Assembly (NCBI GenBank): GCA_035529315.1
Contig: DATKWZ010000045.1
Coordinates: 1 to 64,000 of the forward strand
Direction: 5' to 3'
DNA from: Anaerolineae bacterium
GTDB lineage: Bacteria > Desulfobacterota > Desulfobacteria > Desulfobacterales > ETH-SRB1
Length of the DNA: 64,000 nt
Below the pieces are notes generated by a model. It had not been told where the DNA came from. It saw only the letters and a program-made list of their open reading frames with translations, and made no database searches. Every line of letters begins with the position of its first letter. Positions within the stretch are counted from its first letter, which is position 1. Positions 42,744-51,974 of the stretch are shown in pieces. Made by a program: the position numbers and the translations under genes.

Positions 42744-44755
42744 AAGTAAAGCATCTGCTTGAAAAAATGTTTCAAAGAGCAGGTCCTTACGCAGGAATCG
42801 AGTCTATTGAGAAGCGTCTGGGGGATAATTCGTTTCTGGTCGTGTTGGACGGGGATTCATTTTTGGGGATCCTTACACCTTCTGATATCATTAAATCGCC
42901 CCACCAACTGGTAATCGACTGCGTACACGACATGCCTTGTGTGGACCATGATCAGGACGTCGAATTGGTTTTAATGGTGATGAAGGAGACTCGGGATTCC
43001 GTATTGCCAGTGTTTAAAGGCGATGAATTTATCGGCGTCGTTACCTCGGCAACCATCACAGATTATCTCTCTGAGTATCATAACGAACTGAAACAAGTAA
43101 TATCTGGACGTACTGCTGAACTGGTTAAAGCCAACGAGCAACTGAAACGGGAAATAGAAGATCGCAATCGGGCAGAGGATGGCCTTCTGGAGAGTGAAAG
43201 CCGATTCAGAGAAATGGCGGAACTATTGCCAACCGTCATTTGCGAGATGGATACCAGCTTTTGCATAACCTACAGCAACAATCTGGGGTTTCAGACATTT
43301 GGTTATACTCAAGAGGAACTCGACGCGGGTATAAACGGAATAGACCTTTTGCACCCTGATGATAGAGAAGACGCAATCCGACGTATTGAGCAGATTGTGA
43401 AAGGAGTAGACATTGGCCCCATGGAATACCGGATGCTGAGGAAGGATGGGTCAGAAATATTTACCCTGGTACACGCAGCCCTTATGCACAAGATGGGGCA
43501 AACAACCGGTTTTAGAGTTAGCATATCCGATATAACAGAGCAAAAGAGACTTCAGCGCCGGTTACATCAAAGCCAGAAGATGGAGGCTATCGCTACTTTA
43601 GCCGGAGGTATTGCACACCAGTTCAACAACGCCCTGTGTTCTATCACGGGTTACACCGGGCTGCTTGAAATAAAGTTCCCTGGCAATGAGATGATAATGG
43701 ATTATGTCAGGCCGATGAAGAAATGCGCCGATCAGATGGCGGTCCTGACCAGCCAGTTGTTGGCCTATGCCCTGGGAGGTAGATATAATCCTCAAACCAT
43801 ACTGTTGAGTGAATATATAGAAGGCACACTGCCCCTGATCCAGCATACCCTTGGACCAAATATCCGCGTGGAAACGGATTTGCCGCCGGATATTCTAAAC
43901 GTAGAGGCGGATCGCACCCAGATGCAGATGGTGCTGCTGGCCATAATGGCTAACGCAAACGAGGCTATAGAGGATCAGGGTCGTATCAGGATTACCACTA
44001 AAAACATGGAGGTCGGCCAGGACTCTATTAAGGATTATCCCGGTCTGAAGCCAGATCGTTATGTCTGCCTTTCGATAGAAGATGATGGAAAGGGAATGGA
44101 CAAAGAAACAAGAAGCAGGATATTCGAGCCTTTTTTTACCACCCATTTTATCGGCCGGGGACTTGGGATGGCATCTGTTTACGGCATTGTCACGAACCAC
44201 GGTGGCATTGTCTTGGTGGACTCGGAACCTGGCAAAGGGACGGCAGTCAAAATATACCTGCCTGCTTTAGAGACCGGGGAAGAGATTGAAGAAGATGCAG
44301 AGGAAAGGATCGTTCCTGTGCCTGCGATTAACCTGCCGGGGGTTGAGGGTACAGTCCTGGTTATTGAAGACCAAGAGCCTTTGGTGAAACTGTTAGGAGA
44401 GATACTGGAGAGACTCGGTTATCGTGTGCTTGAGGCCAGTACCGGGGGAGAGGCTGTTGAGATTGCCAAAACGTTTGATGGGAATATCGACATTGCTCTC
44501 CTGGATATAAAACTGCCTGATATGGAGGGCGGCAGGGTTTATCCCCTTATCATGGAAGCAAGGCCGAATCTGAAGGTGATCGTGTGCAGCGGCTATGGCA
44601 TAGATGGCCCCGCCCAGAAGATCCTTGACGCCGGTGCTCAAGCTTTTATTCGGAAACCGTTTTTGATTTCAACATTGGCTGAAAAATTGAAGGAGGTGTC
44701 CGGAGGTGCTCCTGTCTGTCTGCCGCCGCTTGTTACCAACAGGATGCCACCATGA
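42740..44755 (+). CDS. CBS-PAS hybrid sensor histidine kinase
   Basis: A 671-residue soluble kinase. It has a pair of CBS-like domains at about 1-115, a short coiled coil (115-150), a PAS domain with PAC tail (150-270, GFRVSISDITEQKR), HisKA with H-box GGIAHQFNN (His293), HATPase (N-box ANANEAI, G-boxes DDGKGMD and GRGLGMASVYGIV) and a C-terminal receiver domain with phospho-acceptor Asp589 (LLDIKLPD) and Lys639 (RKP). There are no transmembrane segments, so it senses an internal signal, perhaps adenosine nucleotides via CBS. The residue after the H-box His is Gln instead of the usual Asp/Glu. It is coupled by overlaps to genes on both sides. Confidence 0.88.
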   Translation: MKVKHLLEKMFQRAGPYAGIESIEKRLGDNSFLVVLDGDSFLGILTPSDIIKSPHQLVIDCVHDMPCVDHDQDVELVLMVMKETRDSVLPVFKGDEFIGVVTSATITDYLSEYHNELKQVISGRTAELVKANEQLKREIEDRNRAEDGLLESESRFREMAELLPTVICEMDTSFCITYSNNLGFQTFGYTQEELDAGINGIDLLHPDDREDAIRRIEQIVKGVDIGPMEYRMLRKDGSEIFTLVHAALMHKMGQTTGFRVSISDITEQKRLQRRLHQSQKMEAIATLAGGIAHQFNNALCSITGYTGLLEIKFPGNEMIMDYVRPMKKCADQMAVLTSQLLAYALGGRYNPQTILLSEYIEGTLPLIQHTLGPNIRVETDLPPDILNVEADRTQMQMVLLAIMANANEAIEDQGRIRITTKNMEVGQDSIKDYPGLKPDRYVCLSIEDDGKGMDKETRSRIFEPFFTTHFIGRGLGMASVYGIVTNHGGIVLVDSEPGKGTAVKIYLPALETGEEIEEDAEERIVPVPAINLPGVEGTVLVIEDQEPLVKLLGEILERLGYRVLEASTGGEAVEIAKTFDGNIDIALLDIKLPDMEGGRVYPLIMEARPNLKVIVCSGYGIDGPAQKILDAGAQAFIRKPFLISTLAEKLKEVSGGAPVCLPPLVTNRMPP

Positions 44756-45540
44756 AACCGAGAACAAGAATAGCTACAGCCCGGACCCCGGACGGAGGGG
44801 AAATGGTGCTTTATCAACATGGCTGTGATTTCTTGATCAAGATCAACGGTCAGGATTTGATGCACAGTCGCCAGCATGAGTCGGAACTGGAGCTGGCGCG
44901 GCTGGGTTGTGCGCATCTGGCTGGTCGCAAGGCGCCCAGCATACTTATCGGAGGCTTGGGTATGGGATATACCTTGCGCCAGTCTCTCGATATGCTCAGC
45001 CCCCACGCGCGGGTGGTGGTGGGTGAACTGTTGGGTGCTGTGGTCGAATGGAATCGTGAGTTCTTCGGGGAACTCAACGGCCGGCCGATGGGGGACGAAC
45101 GAGTTGACCTCAAGACGGGCGATATCGTCAAGCTTATCTCACGTTCCAAGAGCAGATTCGATGCGATCCTTCTGGATATCGATAATGGTCCAAGCGCGAT
45201 GACCGATTCAGGAAACCGCCGTCTGTACGGTCTTGAAGGAATTCAAGCCTGTCGCCGCGCGCTACGCGAACAGGGGTGCCTGGCTGTATGGTCGGCTGAG
45301 CCGAGCAAGAAATTTGAGCGGCTCTTGATTGGTTGCGGCTTCCATGTGCGCCGTTTCCGGGTTTCCGCCTACAAGGGGAGTAAATCGCAGTCACGTTTTG
45401 TATGGGTCGCTTCGGAGGACAAGAGTATTCTCCCACGCGGTGGCGGCGAGCCGCGCCTGTCGCTCAAAAAGGAGTCAAAGGGAGGTCGCAGACAGCCGCC
45501 GGGGAGACGATCAGCTTTAAAGAAGCTAAAAATATATTGA
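44752..45540 (+). CDS. Spermidine-synthase-like SAM-dependent methyltransferase-fold protein
   Basis: A 262-residue protein of the spermidine/spermine synthase family (Rossmann fold): the glycine-rich motif SILIGGLGMGYTLRQSL, the acidic residue in VVVGELLGAVVEWN, and DAILLDIDNGPSAM (the Asp near the active site). The tail from about residue 225 is basic and low in complexity. It may bind SAM or decarboxylated SAM; polyamine synthesis is not proven, as many members of this subfamily are orphan. Its ATG overlaps the kinase stop (ATGA). GC content is clearly higher than the flanking genes, which hints at transfer or different codon pressure. Confidence 0.8.
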   Translation: MKPRTRIATARTPDGGEMVLYQHGCDFLIKINGQDLMHSRQHESELELARLGCAHLAGRKAPSILIGGLGMGYTLRQSLDMLSPHARVVVGELLGAVVEWNREFFGELNGRPMGDERVDLKTGDIVKLISRSKSRFDAILLDIDNGPSAMTDSGNRRLYGLEGIQACRRALREQGCLAVWSAEPSKKFERLLIGCGFHVRRFRVSAYKGSKSQSRFVWVASEDKSILPRGGGEPRLSLKKESKGGRRQPPGRRSALKKLKIY

Positions 45541-45598
45541 ACATAAAATAGCAAACAAGCATGTTGTGTTCTCAACACGAGCTGGAGGGTGTGGAACC

Positions 45599-46120
45599 AT
45601 GTTGCTGAAGACATACACTAAAGAAATATTTAGACCAAAATACATGCCGGATGCTAAATCGATCCGCTGTTATGCCCATCTTGATGAAGATATCAAAAAA
45701 GTATTGCCTTTTCTCAATGCAGAATTGGGCGGAGATTCTTATACACTAGATCCACCATCCGTAACTTTTAAAGTCCATGGTAAGTTAATCACCGTTCATC
45801 CCAAAAAAATAGCAATCAACGCTCTCAAGGATGAATCAGAAGCAGATAAAATCCTTTCCTGGCTTCAACGTGAGATTAACGATGTATGGGATAGACATGA
45901 TGAAATTGAACCAAGCTATAAAAGTGCTTCTAAACCGGTCATTCTGGAAATATTGAAACTTTTGCCAAAAACCAATTGCAGGGAGTGCAGAGAAGCTACT
46001 TGTTTGGTATTTGCCACGCGTGTAGCTGAAGGCGCAAAAGATGAAAATGACTGTCCAATCTTGGTGGCTGAAAATAGAAAAAGGCTTATGGAATATTTAT
46101 CTCAGTTTGATTTTGAATGA
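45599..46120 (+). CDS. Putative 4Fe-4S domain protein
   Basis: About 173 residues; ATG 45599 has GGAGGG upstream and is preferred over a GTG 11 codons earlier. The N-terminal two-thirds are unrecognised alpha/beta. Near residues 120-155 lies PKTNCRECREATCLVFATRV … NDCP, a CX2CX4C…C pattern like the 4Fe-4S cluster motif of the corrinoid/CODH-type Fe-S domain (PF04060-like). Proteins of this kind often occur in anaerobes in electron transfer or corrinoid contexts. No partner gene is adjacent. Confidence 0.7.
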   Translation: MLLKTYTKEIFRPKYMPDAKSIRCYAHLDEDIKKVLPFLNAELGGDSYTLDPPSVTFKVHGKLITVHPKKIAINALKDESEADKILSWLQREINDVWDRHDEIEPSYKSASKPVILEILKLLPKTNCRECREATCLVFATRVAEGAKDENDCPILVAENRKRLMEYLSQFDFE

Positions 46121-46230
46121 ACCTCCCCGCCAAGCTACGGGGTATCTAAAGGATAACATGTTTTGTCATTCCGTGCTTGACATGAAATGACAGAAACGAA
46201 GCAAGCTTCGGGGAATTAGACCCAAAGAGA
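46121..46230. repeat. Palindrome-rich intergenic sequence
   Basis: CCCCG … CGGGG near 46,126-46,142 and TGTCATTCC … AAATGACA near 46,162-46,190 can pair, and CAAGCTTCGGGG follows. It resembles the dispersed GTCATTCCG-type repeats of this genome. 46,231-46,401 shows nothing else. Confidence 0.4.
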
Positions 46231-46401
46231 TTAAAAATGAATTTCATTCAGCGGGATTTGCATTTACAGTCTGTTTCACCTGAGTTGTCAACCATCCTCA
46301 AAAAAAACTCTGAAGAATAACAGAGAAATAGCAGCAGACTTTAACAATTTTGTAAAAGCAACTTTGAAAATTCCCGCAAGAAAAATCAGCCATACTATAT
46401 T

Positions 46402-46689
46402 TTAGGGAATAACCAGAATATTATTATAGGTGCCAAAGCAGTTTGAACACTTATGGTCGTTATTGGGATCAAGTATCCACTGCCCGTCAACCAAGAATTT
46501 GTATTCACATTTCCCTGGAGTAAGCATAACCATTTTTTTCCAGACTCCACCTTCATACTTCTTCATCCGATATTCTTTATTATTCCAATTGTTAAAATCT
46601 CCCATTAAGACGACTTCTTCTGCATCTGGATTGTTCAATGTAAATGTGATTCTTTTTTTCTTAATTTTTGCTTTTGTTGTCTTAGCCAT
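46402..46689 (-). CDS. Stand-alone CBM48 (glycogen-binding) protein
   Basis: A 95-residue protein consisting almost entirely of one CBM48/AMPK-beta-type domain: RITFTLNNPDAEEVVLMGDF, NNWNNKEYRMKKYEGGVWKK, EYKFLVDGQWILDPNN. A short lysine-rich N-terminus precedes it. The CBM48 domain binds alpha-glucans and is normally fused to branching or debranching enzymes or kinases; alone it may target a partner to glycogen. AAAGGAGG precedes the ATG. It is monocistronic. The GH13 gene at 19,119 is the only other alpha-glucan-type gene in the window. Confidence 0.9.
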   Translation of the reverse strand: MAKTTKAKIKKKRITFTLNNPDAEEVVLMGDFNNWNNKEYRMKKYEGGVWKKMVMLTPGKCEYKFLVDGQWILDPNNDHKCSNCFGTYNNILVIP

Positions 46690-46957
46690 ACAAAACCTCC
46701 TTTGTTAGGGTATCATATAAGCCACAAGGCAACTTTGAATACAAGTTGTCTCTGTTGTGTGTATCCAGTATTCAGGCATTAAGCCTTTTGAAAAGCCTTC
46801 AATTCTTTAATATTTAGATAAAATACACCATTTAGGGCATACTGTCAACTCTACTTTTGCCCATTGATTGTTCATATATTGCAAGAAATATCTTGCTATG
46901 ATAATAATTATAAATTGCAAGTGAGCTAAAGTTAAGTTATTTTATTAGGCTTAAATC

Positions 46958-47100
46958 TGATGCATTCGTAAAAAGTCGGATTCATCGAATGTGTCATTTC
47001 GACCGCAGGGAGAAATCTTATCTTTTCAATAGGTTGCAGAATAAAGATTCCTCGTTTTACTCGAAATGACAGGCCAGAGGGACTTTTTACGAATTCATCA
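46958..47100. repeat. 143-bp TIR element upstream of trpD
   Basis: Terminal inverted repeats TGATGCATTCGTAAAAAGTC (46958-46977) and GACTTTTTACGAATTCATCA (47081-47100) match at 19 of 20 positions. The interior has a further imperfect palindrome (GTCATTTCGACC … CTCGAAATGAC). It is non-coding and lies 34 bases before trpD, so a hairpin could affect trpD expression. 46,690-46,957 is AT-rich with no gene. Confidence 0.8.
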
Positions 47101-47134
47101 AAGCTGAACTGTTACAAAAAGGAGAATAAGAGCT

Positions 47135-48151
47135 ATGTTTCGGGAAAATCTAAATAAAATCGTCCACAGGAAAAATTTAAGCGGGAATGAAATGTCTGAA
47201 ATGATTACTGAAATCTTTTCGGGCAGCATAACCGATGCGCAGATCGGAGCATTTATGGCGGCTCTTGCCACAAAGGGCGAAACATTTGAGGAGCTGGCCG
47301 GAGCAGCAAAGGCCATGCGAAGAAAGGCCCTGCGCATTCAAGTATCTTCCCGGACTGTTGTGGACACATGCGGCACGGGCGGAGACGCTGCTCAAACCTT
47401 TAATATTTCAACCACAACCGCTTTTATAGTCGCGGGCTGCGGAGTAACTGTGGCCAAGCATGGAAACCGCTCTGTTTCAAGCAAATGCGGGAGCGCGGAT
47501 CTTCTTGAAGCAATGGGAGTAAAGCTGGATATAAATCCGGAAATAGTGGAAGAGGCCATCGAAGAGATCGGCATTGGCTTTCTTTATGCTCCCCTTTATC
47601 ACGGGGCAATGCGATATGCAGCCAAAGCAAGAAAGGAGATTGGAATACGCAGCATTTTCAACATGCTTGGGCCCCTGACAAATCCAGCGGGAGCCAATTG
47701 CCAGCTACTTGGCGTGTATGCGCCTGAACTAACTGAAATGTTTGCGCAGGCCCTTCGGTTGCTGGGCGCAAAGAGGGCATTTATCGTGCACGGTCATGAT
47801 GGGCTGGATGAAATCTCGGTTTGCGCGCCAACCCGCATTTCCGAGCTTAAAGATGATCTTATCCGTACCTATGACATAACCCCTGAAGATTTTTTCGGAA
47901 GCAAAGCAAACCCGGAAGATCTTGCAGGAGGAGACTCTGAAGAAAATGCCGGCATAACTCGAAGAATCCTTGCCGGCGAAAAGGGTCCGAAAAGGGATGT
48001 GGTTTTGCTGAATGCTTCAGCTGCTCTTGTTGCTGCCGGAAAAGCCAAAGATTTTAAAGAAGGTATCAGTCTCGCCGAAACCTCCATTGATAGCGGGGCT
48101 GCTGCGGAAAAACTTGAAAGACTGGCAAGATATACCCAGGAAAATGGATAA
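47135..48151 (+). CDS. trpD: Anthranilate phosphoribosyltransferase
   Basis: A 338-residue TrpD; joins anthranilate and PRPP to phosphoribosylanthranilate. The PRPP-binding VDTCGTGGDAAQTFNISTTT and the anthranilate-site KHGNRSVSSKCGSADLLEAM are canonical, as is NMLGPLTNPAGA. AAAAAGGAG lies before the ATG. It is the first trp gene here; trpE and trpG are not upstream, unlike in a full trp operon. trpC follows after about 120 bases. Confidence 0.97.
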   Translation: MFRENLNKIVHRKNLSGNEMSEMITEIFSGSITDAQIGAFMAALATKGETFEELAGAAKAMRRKALRIQVSSRTVVDTCGTGGDAAQTFNISTTTAFIVAGCGVTVAKHGNRSVSSKCGSADLLEAMGVKLDINPEIVEEAIEEIGIGFLYAPLYHGAMRYAAKARKEIGIRSIFNMLGPLTNPAGANCQLLGVYAPELTEMFAQALRLLGAKRAFIVHGHDGLDEISVCAPTRISELKDDLIRTYDITPEDFFGSKANPEDLAGGDSEENAGITRRILAGEKGPKRDVVLLNASAALVAAGKAKDFKEGISLAETSIDSGAAAEKLERLARYTQENG

Positions 48152-48270
48152 TGATAAAATAAATCATAAAAACACGAAAGACAGAAAGCACGAAATATAA
48201 CAAAGATTAAAGAAACTAAAGTTGTAACCACTCGGGTGGACAGGCTGAAGGCTCTTAGGAACATATAAAG

Positions 48271-49065
48271 ATGCAAACCGATTTTCTGACAAAAATTGTT
48301 GAACATAAAAAAGAGGAAATTGCTGCGGCAAAAAAGAATTTACCGGAAAGCCTGGTCCGTGATAAAGCGGCTCTGGCTCAAAAAAGGCGCATGTTTTTAA
48401 AAAAACTTGAGGAGCCCGGACCTTCGGGAATAAATATTATTGCTGAAATCAAACGGGCATCTCCTTCCAAAGGAGAAATATGCAGAGATGTCAACCCCGC
48501 CATATATGCTTCTGAATATGAGCGTGGAGGGGCCGCAGCCCTGTCGGTTCTTACAGACACGTCTTATTTTAAGGGCAGCATAAAAGACTTTAAAACAGCG
48601 CGGCAAGCCGTAGCCATACCGGTTCTTCGAAAAGACTTTTTGATCTCTACATACCAGATTTATGAATCTGCGATGATAGGCGCGGATGCGGTTCTTCTTA
48701 TTGCCCGTATTCTTTCGCCGGATCAGCTTAAAGATTATCTCAATCTCTGTAATGAACTAAATATGGATGCCCTTGTTGAAATTCATTCGGAAAAGGATAT
48801 GGAGGTCGCCACCATGGCTGGGGCGCGGCTGATCGGGATTAATAATCGTGACCTGAGCACATTTAAAACCGATATCAATACGACAATTAACATGGCATCC
48901 CTTCTCAAGCCGGATCAGGTTGCTGTGGCTGCAAGCGGAATCATGACGCGCGAAGATATAGAAAAAATACAGAAAGCTGGAATCTGGAACTTTCTAATCG
49001 GGGAAAGCCTCATGCGGGCAAAAAACCGGCATGCTTTTCTCAAATCTCTCATGGGGGGAAAGTAG
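48271..49065 (+). CDS. trpC: Indole-3-glycerol-phosphate synthase
   Basis: A 264-residue TIM-barrel enzyme that closes the indole ring. It shows FLTKIVEHKKEEIAAAKK, the catalytic AEIKRASPSKGEI, YERGGAAALSVLTDTSYFKG, PVLRKDFLISTYQIYES and LIGINNRDLSTFKTD; all active-site Lys and Glu are present. The gap before it contains CCACTCGGGTGG and AGGCTGAAGGCTCTTAGGAA, a motif seen also near 31,147. Confidence 0.97.
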   Translation: MQTDFLTKIVEHKKEEIAAAKKNLPESLVRDKAALAQKRRMFLKKLEEPGPSGINIIAEIKRASPSKGEICRDVNPAIYASEYERGGAAALSVLTDTSYFKGSIKDFKTARQAVAIPVLRKDFLISTYQIYESAMIGADAVLLIARILSPDQLKDYLNLCNELNMDALVEIHSEKDMEVATMAGARLIGINNRDLSTFKTDINTTINMASLLKPDQVAVAASGIMTREDIEKIQKAGIWNFLIGESLMRAKNRHAFLKSLMGGK

Positions 49066-49102
49066 CGCTCTGTGGTGAAAGATTAAATTGGTTTTATCAA
49101 CA

Positions 49103-49798
49103 ATGAACTTAAGAAAAAAAATAGAAAATAACAGCAAACCTCAGGTTAAGGTATGCGGCTTGACACGCGTTGAAGAAGCATTGGAATGCGCGGCGCTTGG
49201 AGTTGATGCAATTGGATGTGTCTTTTTTCCCAAAAGCCCGAGGCATGTAACCGAAGACCAGGCAAAAAAAATATTTGAGGCTTTATCCGGCAGGGTGAAA
49301 AAAGTAGGTGTGTTTGTGAACGAAACATTTGACAATATAATGCAAAAAGTAAATTATTGCTGTCTGGATTATGTTCAACTCCACGGCAGCGAATCACCTG
49401 AGCTGGTCAGTCGGCTTGTTCAAGAAAATATTCTTGTGATTAAAGCCTTGTTTGCCGAAGGCAGACCCTCGTTTGAGGAGGCCGAAAATTATCGGGCATC
49501 CGCATATCTTGTTGAATGCGGCAAAGGCATACTTCCTGGCGGCAATGCGCTTCAATGGGATTGGGAGAAAGCATACGGTTTCGGCAAACAACACCCTTTT
49601 ATCCTGGCAGGGGGACTTGCGCCCGAAAATATCTGTCGCGCCGTAACCGAGAGTGCGCCGGATGCCGTGGATGTAAGTTCGGGAGTTGAATCATCACCTG
49701 GAAGAAAGGATTTCCACAAAGTTAAATCCTTTATCGACGCTCTTGCACGATGCAATTTTGATAGAGAGCCTGGTAAAAAGATTAGGAGGATTTTTTAA
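49103..49798 (+). CDS. trpF: Phosphoribosylanthranilate isomerase
   Basis: About 231 residues; [20 protein letters not shown] with the catalytic Cys, [29 protein letters not shown], and [10 protein letters not shown] … [15 protein letters not shown] are canonical. I chose ATG 49103; an upstream TTG adds five residues. Its TAA overlaps the trpB ATG (TAATG). It converts PRA to CdRP before TrpC. Confidence 0.95.
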   Translation: MNLRKKIENNSKPQVKVCGLTRVEEALECAALGVDAIGCVFFPKSPRHVTEDQAKKIFEALSGRVKKVGVFVNETFDNIMQKVNYCCLDYVQLHGSESPELVSRLVQENILVIKALFAEGRPSFEEAENYRASAYLVECGKGILPGGNALQWDWEKAYGFGKQHPFILAGGLAPENICRAVTESAPDAVDVSSGVESSPGRKDFHKVKSFIDALARCNFDREPGKKIRRIF

Positions 49799-51012
49799 TG
49801 GATAATAACAAAGCGGTTAATAACAAATATAATCAAGACAAATTTCCTGATTCCAAAGGCCATTTCGGCATTTATGGCGGGCGTTATGTCGGCGAAACCC
49901 TGATGCCTGCCCTACTGGAGCTGGACGAGGCTTATAATACGATTGTGCCTGATCCATCTTTTCAGTCTGAATTCAAGAGATTATTGCAAGATTACGCGGG
50001 CAGGCCGACCCCTCTGTTTTATGCAAAAAGACTGAGTGAACACCTTGATGGAGCATTCATTTATCTGAAGCGGGAAGATCTGGCTCATACAGGAGCTCAT
50101 AAGATCAACAACACCCTGGGGCAGGCGCTTCTTGCACACCGAATGGGCAAAACTAAACTTATTGCTGAAACAGGGGCGGGGCAGCATGGTGTGGCAACGG
50201 CAACAGCGGCGGCTCTCTTTGGAATGGAGTGCCGTATCTTTATGGGAAGGGAAGACATCCGGAGGCAAGCCCCAAATGTTCAGCGCATGAAACTGCTCGG
50301 CGCCCAGGTAGTTCCGGTTACCTCAGGAACTATGACACTTAAGGATGCAATGAATGAGGCGATGCGCTTCTGGGTAGGGGCGGTTCGCGATACCTTTTAT
50401 GTAATAGGATCGGTTGCGGGACCCCACCCTTATCCGGTAATGGTCCGGGAATTTCAGAAAGTTATCGGAGATGAAGCAAGGCGGCAGATACTCGAACATA
50501 CCGGAGGTCTTCCAGATGTACTGATTGCCTGTGTCGGAGGAGGAAGCAATGCAATGGGACTTTTCCATGCATTTATGGCAGATCCTGTTGAAATGGTGGG
50601 GGTTGAAGCGGCAGGCAGGGGAATTGAAACAAAAAAACATGCGGCAACCCTTGGAGAAGGTTCAATAGGGGTTTTGCATGGTTCCAAGTCTTATGTGCTG
50701 CAGGATGAAAACGGACAGATTCAGGAGGCCCATTCGATCTCAGCAGGGCTGGATTATCCCGGAGTGGGGCCTGAACATTCCCTGTTAAAGGATTTAAACA
50801 GGGTGCAATATGTTTCCATAGATGATCATCAGGCCTTAGAAGCATTTAATAGTCTTTGCGTTCTGGAGGGGATTATCCCTGCCCTGGAAAGTTCGCATGC
50901 TGTTGCCTGGGCCATGATTGAAGCGTCTCGCAGGCCGAAAAACGAGATTATACTGGTAAATCTATCTGGAAGAGGGGATAAGGATCTCGACATTGTTTCC
51001 GCCTATAATTAA
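49798..51012 (+). CDS. trpB: Tryptophan synthase beta chain
   Basis: A 404-residue PLP enzyme. [20 protein letters not shown] at the start, the PLP lysine in [37 protein letters not shown], and the phosphate loop [10 protein letters not shown] are canonical TrpB1 features. AGGAGG precedes the ATG inside trpF. It condenses indole with serine; indole comes from TrpA. Confidence 0.97.
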   Translation: MDNNKAVNNKYNQDKFPDSKGHFGIYGGRYVGETLMPALLELDEAYNTIVPDPSFQSEFKRLLQDYAGRPTPLFYAKRLSEHLDGAFIYLKREDLAHTGAHKINNTLGQALLAHRMGKTKLIAETGAGQHGVATATAAALFGMECRIFMGREDIRRQAPNVQRMKLLGAQVVPVTSGTMTLKDAMNEAMRFWVGAVRDTFYVIGSVAGPHPYPVMVREFQKVIGDEARRQILEHTGGLPDVLIACVGGGSNAMGLFHAFMADPVEMVGVEAAGRGIETKKHAATLGEGSIGVLHGSKSYVLQDENGQIQEAHSISAGLDYPGVGPEHSLLKDLNRVQYVSIDDHQALEAFNSLCVLEGIIPALESSHAVAWAMIEASRRPKNEIILVNLSGRGDKDLDIVSAYN

Positions 51013-51142
51013 ATATCTCGGAAATTCTACAACTTATTGAACTTATAGATATTTATTGGAGCTATCGCAAGTTCGATCAGTATTCCAATTGTGAGCAAAG
51101 CGAACTAAGCTGATAATAACTTGACAAGGAGATTAAAGGATA

Positions 51143-51949
51143 ATGAATCGCATTGATAAAACCTTTGAAGATTTAAGACAAAAAAAAGAAAAGGCTCTGG
51201 TTGGATTTATTACCGCAGGCGATCCAAACATCTCGGATTCTTTCAGCATAATTAAAGCCATGTGCAAAAGCGGCCTGGATATTTTAGAACTTGGAATCTC
51301 TTTTTCCGATCCCACGGCTGACGGGCCTGCTATTCAGCGGTCCTCGGCAAGAGCTCTAAAACAGGGAATAAATCTTAGAGCTGTTCTTGAAATGACCGGC
51401 AGGCTGAGGAAAGAGACATCCATACCGATTATCCTTTTCAGTTATTACAATCCTGTTTACGCATACGGAGCTAAAGCCTTTTACAAAGACGCGCTGGCGG
51501 CAGGAGCAGATGGAGCGCTGGTGGTTGATCTTCCGCCTGAGGAGTCTGATGAAATGACCTCGCAATGGCCAGGAAATGAGCTTGCCTTAATCCGCCTTGT
51601 TGCGCCGACAACTCCGTTAGAACGGATGATTCAAATTGCGCAATCTGCATCAGGATTTATATACCTTGTTTCCAAAACTGGAGTTACCGGAAGCGAAGGT
51701 CTGGACACAGAGGATATAAAGGATAAAATTGGATCGCTTCGCTCGGCGACAAAGCTGCCCATCTGCGTTGGTTTCGGGATTTCCACGGCTGATGATGTGG
51801 CTGCCATTGCTTCGGTTGCAGATGGCGTGGTGATCGGAAGCGCTTTTGAACGTCTAATCGAAGATAACCTTGATAATCCCGATATTGTCTCGGTCCTTGC
51901 AAACAAGGTGGCCGAGTTTAAAAAAGCGACAAGAATTGTAACATCTTAA
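51143..51949 (+). CDS. trpA: Tryptophan synthase alpha chain
   Basis: A 268-residue TIM-barrel alpha chain; LVGFITAGDPNISDSFSIIK, the catalytic Glu in LELGISFSDPTADGPAIQRS, the catalytic Asp in GALVVDLPPEE, and VSKTGVTGSEG are present. AAGGAG precedes the ATG. A 130-base gap separates it from trpB, in contrast to the overlaps earlier in the cluster. Confidence 0.97.
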   Translation: MNRIDKTFEDLRQKKEKALVGFITAGDPNISDSFSIIKAMCKSGLDILELGISFSDPTADGPAIQRSSARALKQGINLRAVLEMTGRLRKETSIPIILFSYYNPVYAYGAKAFYKDALAAGADGALVVDLPPEESDEMTSQWPGNELALIRLVAPTTPLERMIQIAQSASGFIYLVSKTGVTGSEGLDTEDIKDKIGSLRSATKLPICVGFGISTADDVAAIASVADGVVIGSAFERLIEDNLDNPDIVSVLANKVAEFKKATRIVTS

Positions 51950-51974
51950 TAGCTCAAGCCCCGTGGATTGCCCG

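Noticed and set aside
44850-45149. Long opposite-strand ORFs inside the kinase and SAM-fold genes
   Set aside because: Shadow frames caused by higher GC content; no ribosome binding sites or motifs.
48152-48270. trp attenuator or leader peptide before trpC
   Set aside because: No run of Trp codons; the CCACTCGGGTGG hairpin belongs to a motif (AGGCTGAAG…TTAGGAA) also seen near 31,147.
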